A model generated the notes under the pieces. The model did no database searches, was not told the DNA's origin, and worked only from the letters and a program-made list of their open reading frames with translations. A program made the translations under genes and the position numbers. From Flavobacteriales bacterium (GTDB lineage: Bacteria > Bacteroidota > Bacteroidia > Flavobacteriales_F > PHOS-HE28), in NCBI GenBank assembly GCA_019638115.1, contig JAHBUK010000002.1:565867-629866 (forward strand): 64,000 bases of DNA, read 5' to 3'. Shown piece after piece: positions 17,458 to 26,960 of the stretch. Position 1 is the first letter of the stretch; every line of letters begins with the position of its first letter.

Positions 17458-17610
17458 GCTACCACCCCACAACTCCTCACCCCCACAACTCTTCAACCCC
17501 ACAACTCCTCAACTCCACAACCCCTCAACCCCACAACTCCTCAACCCTACAACTCCTCAACCCCACAACTCCACAACCCCACAACCCCTCAACTTCCCAA
17601 CCCCTCAACT
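17458..17610. repeat. Pyrimidine-rich tandem repeat of 8-nt units (CCACAACT / CCTCAACC)
   Basis: About 150 bases made of alternating 8-nt units such as CCACAACT and CCTCAACC, with a strong strand bias (almost no G on the forward strand). It fills the whole gap between the thioesterase and the small gene at 17611. It is open in several frames but shows no protein-like composition. Confidence 0.85.
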
Positions 17611-18018
17611 TCACGTGATCGGATTCAGCATCACACTGAACACGGTGATGCTGTTGGGGTCGCGGTCGTAGAACAGCTTGTCCAGTGCTTCCATCACGTT
17701 CTTGGCGCGGAAGTAGGAGGTCTGCAGGCCGTTGTCGCCGCGCGCGCTCCACTGGATGGTGTAGCTGCTCGTGCGCTCCTTGTAATTCCGCACGTAGTCC
17801 AGCATGTTCCGCAAGGCATCCAACTTGTCGCTGCCCTCGGTGCTTTCAAAGAGGAAGCTCTGGTTGTGGCGGGCGTTCAGTGTGATGAGGTAGAGCTTGG
17901 TGCTCTTCCCTTTGCCATCCTCTTCGAAGTTGAAGACCAGGCTGTCCTGGCCCATGCCGATGTAGTCGCCGATCTCCTTCTGCAGGCGGGCGATCTCCAG
18001 GTTCTTGTCGCGTGTCAT
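17611..18018 (-). CDS. Conserved hypothetical protein
   Basis: 135 residues from MTRDKNLEIARLQ (18018); an ATG at 18042 is also in frame. A short N-terminal helix is followed by an alternating strand pattern (SLVFNFEEDGKGKSTKLYLIT, SYTIQWSARGDNGLQTSYFR) and an amphipathic helix NVMEALDKLFYDRD. There is no signal peptide or membrane segment. The family is not recognised; it may be a small cytoplasmic alpha/beta protein. Confidence 0.6.
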   Translation of the reverse strand: MTRDKNLEIARLQKEIGDYIGMGQDSLVFNFEEDGKGKSTKLYLITLNARHNQSFLFESTEGSDKLDALRNMLDYVRNYKERTSSYTIQWSARGDNGLQTSYFRAKNVMEALDKLFYDRDPNSITVFSVMLNPIT

Positions 18019-18063
18019 GCGGGGCTTCCCGGAAGCGGGCAACGCCGTTGCGGCGCGCCTTTC

Positions 18064-19956
18064 CTAAGGGGTGTCAAAGCTACTGAACGCGGAATTGTGG
18101 CTCTTGTACTCGGGCACCATGCGCTTCACCTGGCGCACGATCTCCTCATTGCTTCCGGTAGCCAGTAGGTCGGTCAGTTCGGTGATATGGCCTTGCACTT
18201 CCGCCGGGTCCACCTGGCGCACCTGCCCGATGAGGATGCGTGGATGGTGGGTGGGGAGGGTGTTCTCCGCCGTTGCCAGTAGTTCCTCGTAGAGTTTCTC
18301 TCCCGGGCGCAGGCCGGTGTAGCGGATGTGTATGCGACCCGGTGCAGGTGGCTCATCCGCAGCAGCGGGCTCATATCCGCTCAGGCGGATCATCTTGTCG
18401 GCCAGATCGGCGATGCGTACCGGCTGTCCCATGTCGAACACGTAGATCTCCCCGCCGTGCCCCATGGACGCGGCCTCCAGCACCAGGCGGCATGCTTCGG
18501 GAATGGTCATGAAGAAGCGCGTCACCTCCGGGTGGGTTACGGTGACCGGCCCGCCCGCTTCGATCTGCCTGCGGAACAGGGGTATCACCGATCCGCTGGA
18601 ACCGAGCACGTTGCCGAAACGGGTGGTGATGAATTGCGTGCGGCAACCTTCGGGCAGGCTGCTCACCAGCAGCTCGGCCACGCGCTTGGAGGCCCCCATC
18701 ACGCTGGTGGGGTTCACGGCCTTGTCCGTGCTGATGAGCACGAACTTCTCCACACCGAAGGCGCAGGCCAGTTCGGCGGTGTTGCGGGTGCCCAGCACGT
18801 TGGTGGCGATGGCCTCGGCGGGCTGTGCCTCCATCATGGGCACGTGCTTGTAGGCTGCGGCATGGAAGACCACCTGGGGGCGGTGCTCCGCGAAAATGCG
18901 CTCCAGGCTTGGCCGGTGGCGGACATCTCCGATCACCGTGGTGATGCCTTTCCCCAGTCCGGCGCCTTGCAGTTCCATGTCCACATCGTAGAGACCCGAT
19001 TCGGCCAGGTCCACCAGCACCAAGTGCTCCACGCCGAGGCCGGCCAGTTGGCGCACCAACTCGCTTCCAATGGAACCCGCAGCACCGGTCACCAGCACAC
19101 GCTTGCCTGCGAAGAGCGCCTGCACGCCGGCCTGGTCCAGTTGGATCACCGCACGCCCCAGCAGGTCCTCGATCCGCACCTCCTGGATCTGCCCCGCGCT
19201 CAGCTGGCCATTTATCCAGTCGTTCACCGGGGGTATGCTGAGCACCTTCACCTGGGCGGCCATGCATGCATCCACCACGCGGCGGCGGTTCTCGGGGTCC
19301 GGATGGGCAATGGCGATGATCACCTGGTCCACGGCTTCCTCCGATAGCAACTCGGGGAGCTTATCGGTGTGGTACACCATGGCGCCTTCCAAGGTCCTTC
19401 CGGCCCGTCGCGCATCGTCATCCACAAAGGCGAGCACCTCGTAGCGCATGTCGCCGGAGCGTTCCAGCGTGCGCTTGGTGATGAGCCCGGCCTCGCCGGC
19501 ACCGTGTATCAGCACGCGCACCTTGTCCTTGCCGGAACCGCGCCGGCGCAGGTAGCGCAGCTTGAAGGCGATGCGCACACCGATGAGCAGCATGGCGGTG
19601 GCCAGGAAGTCGATGATGATGACGGCGCGCGGCATCACATAAAGCCCGTCGATGAACTGGTAGCGGATGAGGCTGGCCACGCCCAGGGCCACGGAACCAC
19701 CCACGGCGGTGAGGAAGAGCAGGCGGGCATCGTCGGTGTTGGTGTGGCGCACCATCAAGCGGTGGGTGCCTGCCACCAGGAAGGATGCGAGGCGGATGCC
19801 CAGAAAGAGCGGAAGCACGGGCAACAGCAGGTCCACCTCGTGCGCGGGCACTTTGAAATTGAAGCGCAGCAGGTAGGCCGAAGCCAATGCCATAAGGCAG
19901 AGGAGGAGGTCGATGACGAGTACTCCCCACCGCGGAAATAGCATGGTGCGCTTCAT
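18064..19956 (-). CDS. Membrane nucleotide-sugar 4,6-dehydratase (FlaA1/PglF/WbpM type)
   Basis: 630 residues. Four hydrophobic helices (about 10-130) are followed by a first Rossmann domain (VLIHGAGEAGLITKR) and a second NAD-binding SDR domain (VLVTGAAGSIGSELV). The active site LISTDKAVNPTSVMGASKR has Met in place of the usual Tyr of YxxxK, as in WbpM-type UDP-GlcNAc 4,6-dehydratases with a Ser-Met-Lys triad. The product, a 4-keto sugar, would suit the DegT aminotransferase at 8409. The start ATG 19956 was chosen because the transmembrane domain begins there; the longer open frame overlaps the divergent methyltransferase gene. Confidence 0.9.
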   Translation of the reverse strand: MKRTMLFPRWGVLVIDLLLCLMALASAYLLRFNFKVPAHEVDLLLPVLPLFLGIRLASFLVAGTHRLMVRHTNTDDARLLFLTAVGGSVALGVASLIRYQFIDGLYVMPRAVIIIDFLATAMLLIGVRIAFKLRYLRRRGSGKDKVRVLIHGAGEAGLITKRTLERSGDMRYEVLAFVDDDARRAGRTLEGAMVYHTDKLPELLSEEAVDQVIIAIAHPDPENRRRVVDACMAAQVKVLSIPPVNDWINGQLSAGQIQEVRIEDLLGRAVIQLDQAGVQALFAGKRVLVTGAAGSIGSELVRQLAGLGVEHLVLVDLAESGLYDVDMELQGAGLGKGITTVIGDVRHRPSLERIFAEHRPQVVFHAAAYKHVPMMEAQPAEAIATNVLGTRNTAELACAFGVEKFVLISTDKAVNPTSVMGASKRVAELLVSSLPEGCRTQFITTRFGNVLGSSGSVIPLFRRQIEAGGPVTVTHPEVTRFFMTIPEACRLVLEAASMGHGGEIYVFDMGQPVRIADLADKMIRLSGYEPAAADEPPAPGRIHIRYTGLRPGEKLYEELLATAENTLPTHHPRILIGQVRQVDPAEVQGHITELTDLLATGSNEEIVRQVKRMVPEYKSHNSAFSSFDTP

Positions 19957-20049
19957 GGTGATGGCTGCAAAGGTGGCAACAGGAGCGGAAGTGCGGCGAT
20001 CTTCAGCGCAGCGGATGTGCAAGCAGGATACCTTGCGCCCCCTTTCGCC

Positions 20050-20949
20050 ATGGGTCATATACCCTTCACACACCCGCCACTGGAGGTCCGGCAAGCCGGT
20101 CCTGCCAAGGTGTATGTGTTCCCGACCGGGGTACAGGACGATGCGGAACTGCTGGCAAGTTTCGGTGCCGAATGGCGGAAGTTCAATTCCATGGATGCCG
20201 CCGATCTGGCCACGGCAGGAGGGGAGTTGTTCGATCTGTGGCCGAAGGATGCCAATGCCAAGGACCTCTGCCTTTTGGACGTGGGCTGCGGCAATGGCCG
20301 TTGGACACGCTACCTCGCCGAGCACGTGTGCCAAGTGGATGCCGTGGACCCCAGCCTGGCCGTGGAGCATGCCGCCGCCCGGCACGACGATATGCCACAC
20401 GTGCGCTGGAGCATGGCCAGCGCAGAGGAGCTGCCCTTTCCGGACAACAGCTATCAACGGGCCTTGTGCATCGGCGTGCTGCACCACCTGAAGGACCCCG
20501 GCAAGGCCTTGGATGAGTTACGGCGCGTGCTGGTACCCGGCGGCGTGCTGTATTTCTACGTCTACTATGCCTTGGAGCAGCGTGGCATGCTGTATCGCAC
20601 CCTCTACCGGCTGAGCGACCTGTTGCGCCGTTCCATCCATCGCCTTCCCGGTCCCCTGAAGCGAGCGCTCTGCGAGGCCATCGCCGTGCTGGCCTATGCA
20701 CCGCTGGTGGCGCTTGCACGCGCCATGAAGGCATTGGGAATGAAGCTCTGGCGAAAGATGCCATTGGCCTACTATCACAACAAGAGCTTCCACGTGATGC
20801 GCAATGACGCCCTGGACCGCTTCGGCACGCCCGTGGAGCAGCGCTACACCAAGCAGGGCATACAGGAACTGCTGCAAGCACACGGTTTCGGGTCCGTTCA
20901 ATTCAGCGATGGGCCGCCCTTCTGGCACGGGGTGGCAGTGGCCGTGTAG
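20050..20949 (+). CDS. Class I SAM-dependent methyltransferase
   Basis: 299 residues from MGHIPFTHPPLEVRQAG; an ATG at 20017 is in frame. Motif I is CLLDVGCGNGRWTRYLAE, followed by VDAVDPS and MASAEELPFPDNSYQRAL, then LHHLKDPGKALDELRRVLVPGGVLYFYVYY, a clear Methyltransf_11-type core. A C-terminal helical extension contains LKRALCEAIAVLAYAPLVALARA, which could contact the membrane. It lies next to nucleotide-sugar genes, so a sugar or lipid-linked glycan substrate is likely but unproven. Confidence 0.85.
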   Translation: MGHIPFTHPPLEVRQAGPAKVYVFPTGVQDDAELLASFGAEWRKFNSMDAADLATAGGELFDLWPKDANAKDLCLLDVGCGNGRWTRYLAEHVCQVDAVDPSLAVEHAAARHDDMPHVRWSMASAEELPFPDNSYQRALCIGVLHHLKDPGKALDELRRVLVPGGVLYFYVYYALEQRGMLYRTLYRLSDLLRRSIHRLPGPLKRALCEAIAVLAYAPLVALARAMKALGMKLWRKMPLAYYHNKSFHVMRNDALDRFGTPVEQRYTKQGIQELLQAHGFGSVQFSDGPPFWHGVAVAV

Positions 20950-21051
20950 CATCCGTGTTCCCGGTTCCCGGCATCCTTTCGGAAAGGATCACGTCCCTGT
21001 TATGCATCTTCGCAGCCGAAGCAAAACACCTGCGGACGAACGATCTCCAAC

Positions 21052-22047
21052 ATGCCTACATCACTGGTCACCGGCGGCGCCGGATTCATGGGTGCCCATC
21101 TTGTGAAGGAATTGCTGGCCATGGGCCACCAAGTGGTCGCCTTGGACGACCTCAGCGGTGGTTTCGCCGACCAGGTGGATCCGCGTGCCACCTTCGTGCA
21201 GGGTTCCATCAACGACCATGAACTGGTGGACCGCCTCTTCGCGGAGCACCAATTCACCTACGTGTACCACCTTGCGGCCTACGCGGCCGAAGGCTTGAGC
21301 CACTTCATCCGGCGCTTCAACTACCAGAACAACCTCATCGGCAGCATCAACCTGATCAACGCCAGTGTGCGGCACGAGGTGAAGTGCTTCGTGTTCACCA
21401 GCAGCATCGCCGTATATGGTGCGCTGAAGCCGCCCATGCGCGAGGACATGCGCCCCGTGCCGGAGGATCCTTACGGGGTGGCCAAGCTCGCCGTGGAACT
21501 CGATCTCTACGCAGCCCACCACATGTTCGGGCTCAACTACGTGGTGTTCCGTCCGCACAACGTGTACGGCGAGTACCAGAACCTGGGCGACCGTTACCGC
21601 AACGTGGTGGGCATCTTCATGAACCAACTGATGCAGGGTCTGCCGCTCACCGTGTTCGGCGATGGGCAACAGCAGCGGGCCTTCACCTACATCGGCGACA
21701 TCGCGCCCATCATGGCGCGTGCGGCCCTTACCCCGGAAGCCTATGGAGAGGTCTTCAACGTGGGGGCGGACCGCCCCTACACCGTGAACGAACTGGTGGT
21801 GGCCGTGCAGGACGCCATGGGGATAAAAGGAACGGTGAAGAACCTGGAAGCCCGCAATGAGGTGGTCTTCGCCTTCAGCGACCACAGCAAGGTGGAGCGC
21901 GTGTTCGGCAAGCAACAGGAGACCACCTTGGAGGAAGGCTTGCAGCGGATGGCGCCTTGGGCCAAGGCCACCGGGGCCCGCAAGAGCGGCAGCTTCGGCA
22001 ACATCGAGATCGAGCGGGGGCTGCCTCCCAGCTGGCGCGACGCATAA
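21052..22047 (+). CDS. NAD-dependent epimerase/dehydratase (GalE-like SDR)
   Basis: 331-residue extended SDR enzyme. The N terminus has the nucleotide-binding motif TGGAGFMGAHL, then HLAAYAAEG, FTSSIAVYG (catalytic Ser/Thr) and YGVAK (Tyr-Lys pair), followed by FRPHNVYGEYQ and FGDGQQQRAFTYIGD. This is the classic UDP-sugar 4-epimerase or dehydratase layout. It probably makes a nucleotide-sugar precursor for the glycan. It sits between the methyltransferase and a GT4 gene in the same orientation. Confidence 0.88.
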   Translation: MPTSLVTGGAGFMGAHLVKELLAMGHQVVALDDLSGGFADQVDPRATFVQGSINDHELVDRLFAEHQFTYVYHLAAYAAEGLSHFIRRFNYQNNLIGSINLINASVRHEVKCFVFTSSIAVYGALKPPMREDMRPVPEDPYGVAKLAVELDLYAAHHMFGLNYVVFRPHNVYGEYQNLGDRYRNVVGIFMNQLMQGLPLTVFGDGQQQRAFTYIGDIAPIMARAALTPEAYGEVFNVGADRPYTVNELVVAVQDAMGIKGTVKNLEARNEVVFAFSDHSKVERVFGKQQETTLEEGLQRMAPWAKATGARKSGSFGNIEIERGLPPSWRDA

Positions 22048-22089
22048 GGCTGCGTATTGCCGGTTATCTTCGGCCGCGCTCCACAGTCC

Positions 22090-23184
22090 ATGCCCAAGGT
22101 CCTCTTTCTCGCATCGCACCGTCAAGGCCGAAGCCCCAACCAGCGCTTCCGTTTCGAGCAATACCTGGGTTTCCTGGAGGAGAACGGCTTCCAGTGCGAA
22201 GTATCCTATCTCGTTACCGAAGCCGACGACAAGTTCTTCTACAAGCCCGGCAACCTGCTGAAGAAGGTCGGCTTTGTCAGGCGCAGCATCGCAAAGCGTC
22301 GTGCCGATGTACGCCGCGCCAAGGACTTCGACATCGTGTTCGTATGCCGCGAGGCCCTGATGACGCGCAGCATCGCCTTCGAGAAGGCCTTCAAGCGGAA
22401 GGGCGTGCGGATGATCTTCGATTTCGACGATTCCATCTGGCTGAGCAATGTGAGCGATGCGAACAAGCGCTGGTCGTGGGTGAAGGACCCCGGCAAGACC
22501 GGCAAACTGATCGCACTGGCCGACCTGGTCTTTGCGGGCAACGACTACCTGAAGGACTATGCGCTCGGCTTCAACAAGCGGGTGGAAGTGGTGCCCACCA
22601 CCATTGATACCGAGGAATACCAGCCACGCACCGTGCGCCCTGAAGGTCCGGTCTGCATCGGCTGGAGCGGCAGCATCACCACCATCCAGCATTTCCAATA
22701 CGCCATCCCGGCTTTGCGCATCATCAAGGCGCGCTATGGCGACCGGGTCACCATCCGCGTGGTGGGCGATGGGTCGTACACCGAACCCGAACTCGGCATA
22801 CAGGGCCTGCCCTGGCGGAAGGACACCGAACTCGATGACCTGCGCGCCATGGACATCGGGCTGATGCCTTTGCCGGACGATGAATGGGCGCGTGGCAAAT
22901 GCGGGCTGAAGGGTTTACAGTACATGGCCTTGGGCATACCCACCATCATGTCGCCCGTTGGGGTGAACAGCACCATCATCCAGGATGGGCACAACGGATA
23001 CCTGGCCGATACCACCGAGGCCTGGGTGGAGAAAATGGGCCGCTTGATCGAGGATGCCGAACTTCGCCGCCGCATGGGCGAGGAGGCGAGGCGCTCCGTG
23101 GTGGAGCACTGGTCGCAAGCCGCTTGGCGCGATCGCTACCTGCAATTGTTCAACCAACTACTGAAGCAAGGCAAACAGCCATGA
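22090..23184 (+). CDS. Glycosyltransferase family 4/1
   Basis: 364 residues from the ATG at 22090 ([25 protein letters not shown]). The GT-B signature includes [38 protein letters not shown] at the domain junction, and a C-terminal [20 protein letters not shown] donor-binding region. The last base quartet is ATGA, overlapping gcvT, so glycan and housekeeping genes are translationally linked here. Sugar specificity unknown. Confidence 0.86.
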   Translation: MPKVLFLASHRQGRSPNQRFRFEQYLGFLEENGFQCEVSYLVTEADDKFFYKPGNLLKKVGFVRRSIAKRRADVRRAKDFDIVFVCREALMTRSIAFEKAFKRKGVRMIFDFDDSIWLSNVSDANKRWSWVKDPGKTGKLIALADLVFAGNDYLKDYALGFNKRVEVVPTTIDTEEYQPRTVRPEGPVCIGWSGSITTIQHFQYAIPALRIIKARYGDRVTIRVVGDGSYTEPELGIQGLPWRKDTELDDLRAMDIGLMPLPDDEWARGKCGLKGLQYMALGIPTIMSPVGVNSTIIQDGHNGYLADTTEAWVEKMGRLIEDAELRRRMGEEARRSVVEHWSQAAWRDRYLQLFNQLLKQGKQP

Positions 23185-24287
23185 GCGACCTTAAACGCAC
23201 CGCACTCACCCACATCCACGAAGCACTCGGCGCCAAGATGGTGCCCTTCGCGGGCTACCTCATGCCCGTGCAGTACTCGGGCATCAACGACGAGCACCAC
23301 TGTGTGCGCAATGCCTTGGGCGTGTTCGATGTGAGCCACATGGGCGAGTTCATCCTGCGTGGCCCCGGCGCGCTGGACCTGATCCAGAAGGTGACCAGCA
23401 ACGATGCCTCCAAACTCACCCCGGGCAAGGTGCAGTACAGCTGCCTGCCAAATGGACAAGGCGGCATCGTGGACGACCTGCTGGTGTACCGCATGGAGCG
23501 TGGCGATGATCACCACTACGTACTTGTGGTCAACGCATCCAACATCGACAAGGACTGGGCGTGGATCAACAGCCAGAACACCTTCGACTGCACCTTGGAG
23601 AACATCAGCGATCACATGAGCCTGCTGGCCGTGCAAGGGCCAAAGGCCGCTGATGCGCTGAAAGGCCTCTTCGCGGAAGACATCGCTTCCATGCCTTATT
23701 ACACCGCCATGTATGCGGAGATGAAGGGCGTGGGACTGGTGCTGATCTCCACCACGGGCTACACCGGTGCAGGTGGCTACGAGATCTACATGCCCAACCC
23801 GCTGGCTGAAGCCGCATGGCACGCCGTTATGGAAGCGGGCAAGCCCTTCGGCATCAAACCCGCCGGCCTCGCTTCGCGTGACACGCTGCGCCTGGAGATG
23901 GGCTTCTGCCTGTATGGCAACGACATCGACGACACCACCTCGCCCATTGAGGCCGGGCTCGGCTGGATCACCAAGTTCACCAAGGATTTCATTGATGGCC
24001 CCGTGTTGAAGGCCCAGAAGGAGCAGGGCACCGCCCGCAAGCTGGTGGCCTTCGAGCTGCTGGATCGCGGTATTCCCCGGCACGACCACCCGGTGGTTGA
24101 CGAGGCCGGCCAGGTGATCGGCAAGGTCACCTCGGGAACCATGAGCCCCACGCTACAGAAGCCCATTGGCATGGCCTATGTGCCGAGCAACATGGCAGCG
24201 GAAGGCACCGAGATCCGCATTGATGTCCGCGGCAAAGTGTTGAAAGGACGCATCGTGAAACTACCTTTCCTGAAAAGCCTGGCATGA
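23181..24287 (+). CDS. gcvT: Glycine cleavage system aminomethyltransferase (T protein)
   Basis: 368 residues, normal length. It transfers the methylene group from the aminomethyl-lipoyl H protein to tetrahydrofolate. Family marks are [66 protein letters not shown], and the C-terminal [21 protein letters not shown]. The start at 23181 is set by the ATGA overlap with the upstream glycosyltransferase; the stop overlaps comB in the same way. The other glycine-cleavage genes are not in this window. Confidence 0.95.
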   Translation: MSDLKRTALTHIHEALGAKMVPFAGYLMPVQYSGINDEHHCVRNALGVFDVSHMGEFILRGPGALDLIQKVTSNDASKLTPGKVQYSCLPNGQGGIVDDLLVYRMERGDDHHYVLVVNASNIDKDWAWINSQNTFDCTLENISDHMSLLAVQGPKAADALKGLFAEDIASMPYYTAMYAEMKGVGLVLISTTGYTGAGGYEIYMPNPLAEAAWHAVMEAGKPFGIKPAGLASRDTLRLEMGFCLYGNDIDDTTSPIEAGLGWITKFTKDFIDGPVLKAQKEQGTARKLVAFELLDRGIPRHDHPVVDEAGQVIGKVTSGTMSPTLQKPIGMAYVPSNMAAEGTEIRIDVRGKVLKGRIVKLPFLKSLA

Positions 24288-25048
24288 GCAACGGAGGCAG
24301 TGAAGTAGACTACAAGCACCGGGTGGAGGTCTGCTTCATACCGGGGCAGTACCCACTGTACGCGCCGGAAATGGGCATCGTGGTGGTGATCGACGTGCTG
24401 CGGGCCACCAGCGCCATGGTGGCGGCTTTCGACAGTGGCGTGGACCGGATAATTCCGGTAAGCACCGTTGAGGAAGCCAGCCAGTACATCGGTAGGCCCG
24501 GATACATCGCAGCCGCCGAGCGCAACGCCGAAGTGGTGCCGGGCTTCAGCTACGGCAATTCACCCTTGGCCTACGTGGGGCAGGACCTGCGCGGCAAGAC
24601 CATCGTGATGACCACCACCAACGGCACCAAGGCCATCAACCTGGCGCACGATGCCAAACAACTGGTGATCGGATCGTTCCTCAACCTTACGGCCCTGTGC
24701 GATTGGCTCATCGAGCAGAACGAGAACGTGCTGCTGCTGTGTTCCGGGTGGAAGGACAAGTTCAACCTGGAGGATTCCGTTTTCGCCGGTGCCGTGCTGG
24801 ACCGCCTGTTGGCCAGTGGCAAGTTCGGGGTGGAAGAAGACAGCAGCATTGCCGCCAAGTACATGTACATGTCCGCCAGGGACAATTACATGGGCATCCT
24901 GAAGGCGGCACCACGTAGGCGCCGGATAGAGCAACTGAAGCTCAATGCGGATGTGAAGTTCTGCTTGACGCCTGACCAAAGCACGGTGATACCGGTGCTT
25001 CGCAATGGCGAATTGGTGAAGATGGACACCTGTAGCTCCACGTCATGA
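24284..25048 (+). CDS. comB: 2-phosphosulfolactate phosphatase family protein
   Basis: 254-residue ComB-family phosphatase. Motifs are [52 protein letters not shown] and [21 protein letters not shown]. The family dephosphorylates phosphosulfolactate in coenzyme M synthesis in archaea; in Bacteroidota it may belong to sulfolactate or sulfonolipid metabolism, or have another substrate. It overlaps gcvT and the next gene by ATGA junctions. Confidence 0.9.
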   Translation: MSNGGSEVDYKHRVEVCFIPGQYPLYAPEMGIVVVIDVLRATSAMVAAFDSGVDRIIPVSTVEEASQYIGRPGYIAAAERNAEVVPGFSYGNSPLAYVGQDLRGKTIVMTTTNGTKAINLAHDAKQLVIGSFLNLTALCDWLIEQNENVLLLCSGWKDKFNLEDSVFAGAVLDRLLASGKFGVEEDSSIAAKYMYMSARDNYMGILKAAPRRRRIEQLKLNADVKFCLTPDQSTVIPVLRNGELVKMDTCSSTS

Positions 25049-26055
25049 CCAAGCGCGTGGCCCTCCTTTTCCTTGCGTTATCAGCATTGTTGCTGGTGCT
25101 TCCAACACCTGTGGTGGAGCCTGCCGATGCATGGGGGTTCTATGGCCACAAAAGGATCAATCGGATGGCCTGCTACACGCTTCCGCCGGAGATGTTCCCC
25201 TTCTTCAAGCGTCACATTGATTTCATCAGCGATGAAGCCGTGGGGCCGGACCGCAGGCGCTACGCAGTGCAAGGCGAGGCCCCCAGGCATTACATAGACA
25301 TCGACCATTATGGCAAGGGTGGCTTGGATCCCTTCGAGGCCATGCCGCGCAAGTGGGAGGATGCGGTGCGCAAATACAGCGAGGACACCCTGCAGGCCTA
25401 TGGCATCGTTCCCTGGCACATCGAGGTCATGTTCCAGCGCTTGGTGAAGGCCTTCCAACGCGGCAATGTGGACGCCATTCTGAAGAACGCGACCGACATG
25501 GGGCACTACATCGGTGATGCGCATGTACCCTTGCACACCACGGAGAACTACAACGGCCAATTGACCGACCAATACGGCATACACGCCTTTTGGGAATCGC
25601 GGATACCGGAGCTATCGGCAGAGAACTACGACCATCTTGTAGGGCGTGCCCAGTACATCAACTCCCCTTTGGATGCCGCATGGGAAGCGGTGTATGACAG
25701 CCACATGTTGCTGGATAGCGTGTTGGCCATCGAGAAACGATTGAGCCGGGAGTATCCCGAAGATCGCAAGTACGTTTTTGAGCAGCGGGGCAACTCACGT
25801 ACTCCTTTCCGAACCTATTCGCGCGAGTTCACCAAGGCCTACGAAGATGCCATGGGCGGTATGGTGGAGCGGCGCATGAACCAGTCGATTTTGAGCTTGG
25901 GCAACTTCTGGTACTCCGCATGGGTGGTTGCCGGCCAACCGAACCTTGACCGCTTTGAGGTGAAGGAGGTGAGCGATAGCCTGAAAAAGGTGATAAAGGC
26001 CGAGCAGGAACTGATGGAACAGAACCGCAAAGGCTACGGCAGGGAGCACGAGTGA
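25045..26055 (+). CDS. Exported zinc-dependent phospholipase C / S1-P1 nuclease-like protein
   Basis: 336 residues with a signal peptide (VALLFLALSALLLVL). The mature part begins near W30-GFYGH35, matching the N-terminal Trp and His that bind zinc in the phospholipase C / P1 nuclease fold. Further likely ligands lie in HYIDIDHY and DMGHYIGDAHVPLHTTENYNG. It would act in the periplasm on phospholipids or nucleic acids. The C-terminal region is helical (SDSLKKVIKAEQELMEQNRK). It overlaps comB by ATGA. Confidence 0.82.
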   Translation: MTKRVALLFLALSALLLVLPTPVVEPADAWGFYGHKRINRMACYTLPPEMFPFFKRHIDFISDEAVGPDRRRYAVQGEAPRHYIDIDHYGKGGLDPFEAMPRKWEDAVRKYSEDTLQAYGIVPWHIEVMFQRLVKAFQRGNVDAILKNATDMGHYIGDAHVPLHTTENYNGQLTDQYGIHAFWESRIPELSAENYDHLVGRAQYINSPLDAAWEAVYDSHMLLDSVLAIEKRLSREYPEDRKYVFEQRGNSRTPFRTYSREFTKAYEDAMGGMVERRMNQSILSLGNFWYSAWVVAGQPNLDRFEVKEVSDSLKKVIKAEQELMEQNRKGYGREHE

Positions 26056-26071
26056 ACGAGCGCTTACGCGC

Positions 26072-26719
26072 TCACCCCTTCGGTTCGGAAGGCTTCACGC
26101 TGCGCTTCTTGCGCGGATCCACCGGCATGGTGCCGAACACATGGTCCCAGAAGGGAGAGCTAACACCAAAGGCGCCGGAATCGCCCACATAATGATGCAG
26201 GTTGTGGTGCTTCCAGATCTCCTTCAGGAAGTTCTTGGGGGGATTGTAGACATGTATGGCGTAGTGCGCCAACAGATAAGTGGCGTATCCCGTCATGAAA
26301 CCGCCCCCGAACGCTATGCCGTTAACGCCCATTACCAAGCGGAAGATGCCCAGGAACATGGCTGCCACAAGAACACTCATAAGGGGAGGTAGTGCCAGTC
26401 GTTTCTTGTCGCGGGGGTGATCGTGATGGACACCGTGGAAGACATACTGGATCCGTGCTTTACGCGGGCTACCGGTGGCCATGTGATAGAAGTAGCGATG
26501 CACCAGATACTCCACCAGGGTGAAGAAGAAGGTGCCGACCAGAAAGAGCGAGATCACCGGCACCAGAGCGAGGTGCATCCAGAATAACGACACATAGAGC
26601 GCCACCACGCCCGTTCCATAGAAAATGGTAAGCGGAAAGGCGATGTGCGTCTTGGTCAGCGCCTCAAGCAATGGGCTCTTGAAGATGCGCCCGCTGTCGC
26701 TGATGTTGTGGGAAGCCAT
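26072..26719 (-). CDS. Fatty acid hydroxylase / sterol desaturase family protein
   Basis: 215-residue di-iron membrane hydroxylase. Histidine clusters HRYFYH, HGVHHDHP, HYAIH and HHNLHH give the eight-histidine iron-binding pattern, with four hydrophobic helices between them. It resembles fatty acid 2-hydroxylases that modify sphingolipid or sulfonolipid acyl chains, which are common in Bacteroidota. Proximity to comB fits a sulfonolipid link, but that is speculative. A TACCTTTG promoter box lies 23 bases before the ATG on the reverse strand. Confidence 0.85.
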   Translation of the reverse strand: MASHNISDSGRIFKSPLLEALTKTHIAFPLTIFYGTGVVALYVSLFWMHLALVPVISLFLVGTFFFTLVEYLVHRYFYHMATGSPRKARIQYVFHGVHHDHPRDKKRLALPPLMSVLVAAMFLGIFRLVMGVNGIAFGGGFMTGYATYLLAHYAIHVYNPPKNFLKEIWKHHNLHHYVGDSGAFGVSSPFWDHVFGTMPVDPRKKRSVKPSEPKG

Positions 26720-26741
26720 TACAAGCGATGGATTTGCGCTG

Positions 26742-26749
26742 CAAAGGTA
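26742..26749 (-). promoter_or_regulatory. Candidate -7 promoter box of the fatty acid hydroxylase gene
   Basis: TACCTTTG read on the reverse strand is an exact match to the Bacteroidota consensus TAnnTTTG, and it lies 23 bases upstream of the start codon at 26719. No convincing -33 TTG is seen at the usual spacing. Confidence 0.45.
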
Positions 26750-26851
26750 GCCACGCACGCAAATGACTAAAGGGTACCATGAACATCTCCATTCGGGCAC
26801 CACGCTTGATAAGAATTAAACACCTGGTCGTGCCACGTGTCCCCCTTCCGT

Positions 26852-26859
26852 TACTTTTG
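26852..26859 (+). promoter_or_regulatory. Candidate -7 promoter box of tRNA-Val
   Basis: TACTTTTG matches TAnnTTTG exactly and ends 24 bases before the first tRNA base, a reasonable distance for a short 5' leader. Confidence 0.45.
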
Positions 26860-26883
26860 CGGCCCTCCGGCGGTCGGAGAACA

Positions 26884-26958
26884 GGGCTATTAGCTCAGCT
26901 GGTTCAGAGCACTACCTCGACAAGGTAGGGGTCGCTGGTTCGAATCCGGCATAGCCCA
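26884..26958 (+). tRNA. tRNA-Val (anticodon GAC)
   Basis: A complete cloverleaf can be drawn: acceptor GGGCTAT/ATAGCCC, D stem GCTC/GAGC, anticodon stem CTACC/GGTAG, T stem GCTGG/CCGGC with loop TTCGAAT. The 7-base anticodon loop is TCGACAA, giving anticodon GAC, and base 33, almost always U, is C here. CCA is not encoded. A hairpin terminator follows directly. Confidence 0.9.
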
Positions 26959-26960
26959 CA

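Noticed and set aside
17458-17671. Proline/threonine/leucine-rich open frames over the CCACAACT repeat
   Set aside because: They are repeat-encoded in all frames and have no start context or conserved features.
18071-19347. Forward-strand open frames over the dehydratase gene
   Set aside because: They are antisense shadows; no family motif is seen and the reverse frame carries all catalytic residues.
18064-20487. 807-residue version of the 4,6-dehydratase
   Set aside because: The extra N-terminal part is antisense to the methyltransferase gene; the transmembrane domain begins at ATG 19956.
21061-22698. 545-residue open frame on the reverse strand
   Set aside because: It is antisense to the epimerase and the GT4 gene and shows no motifs; it is produced by strong GC bias at codon position 3 of the real genes.
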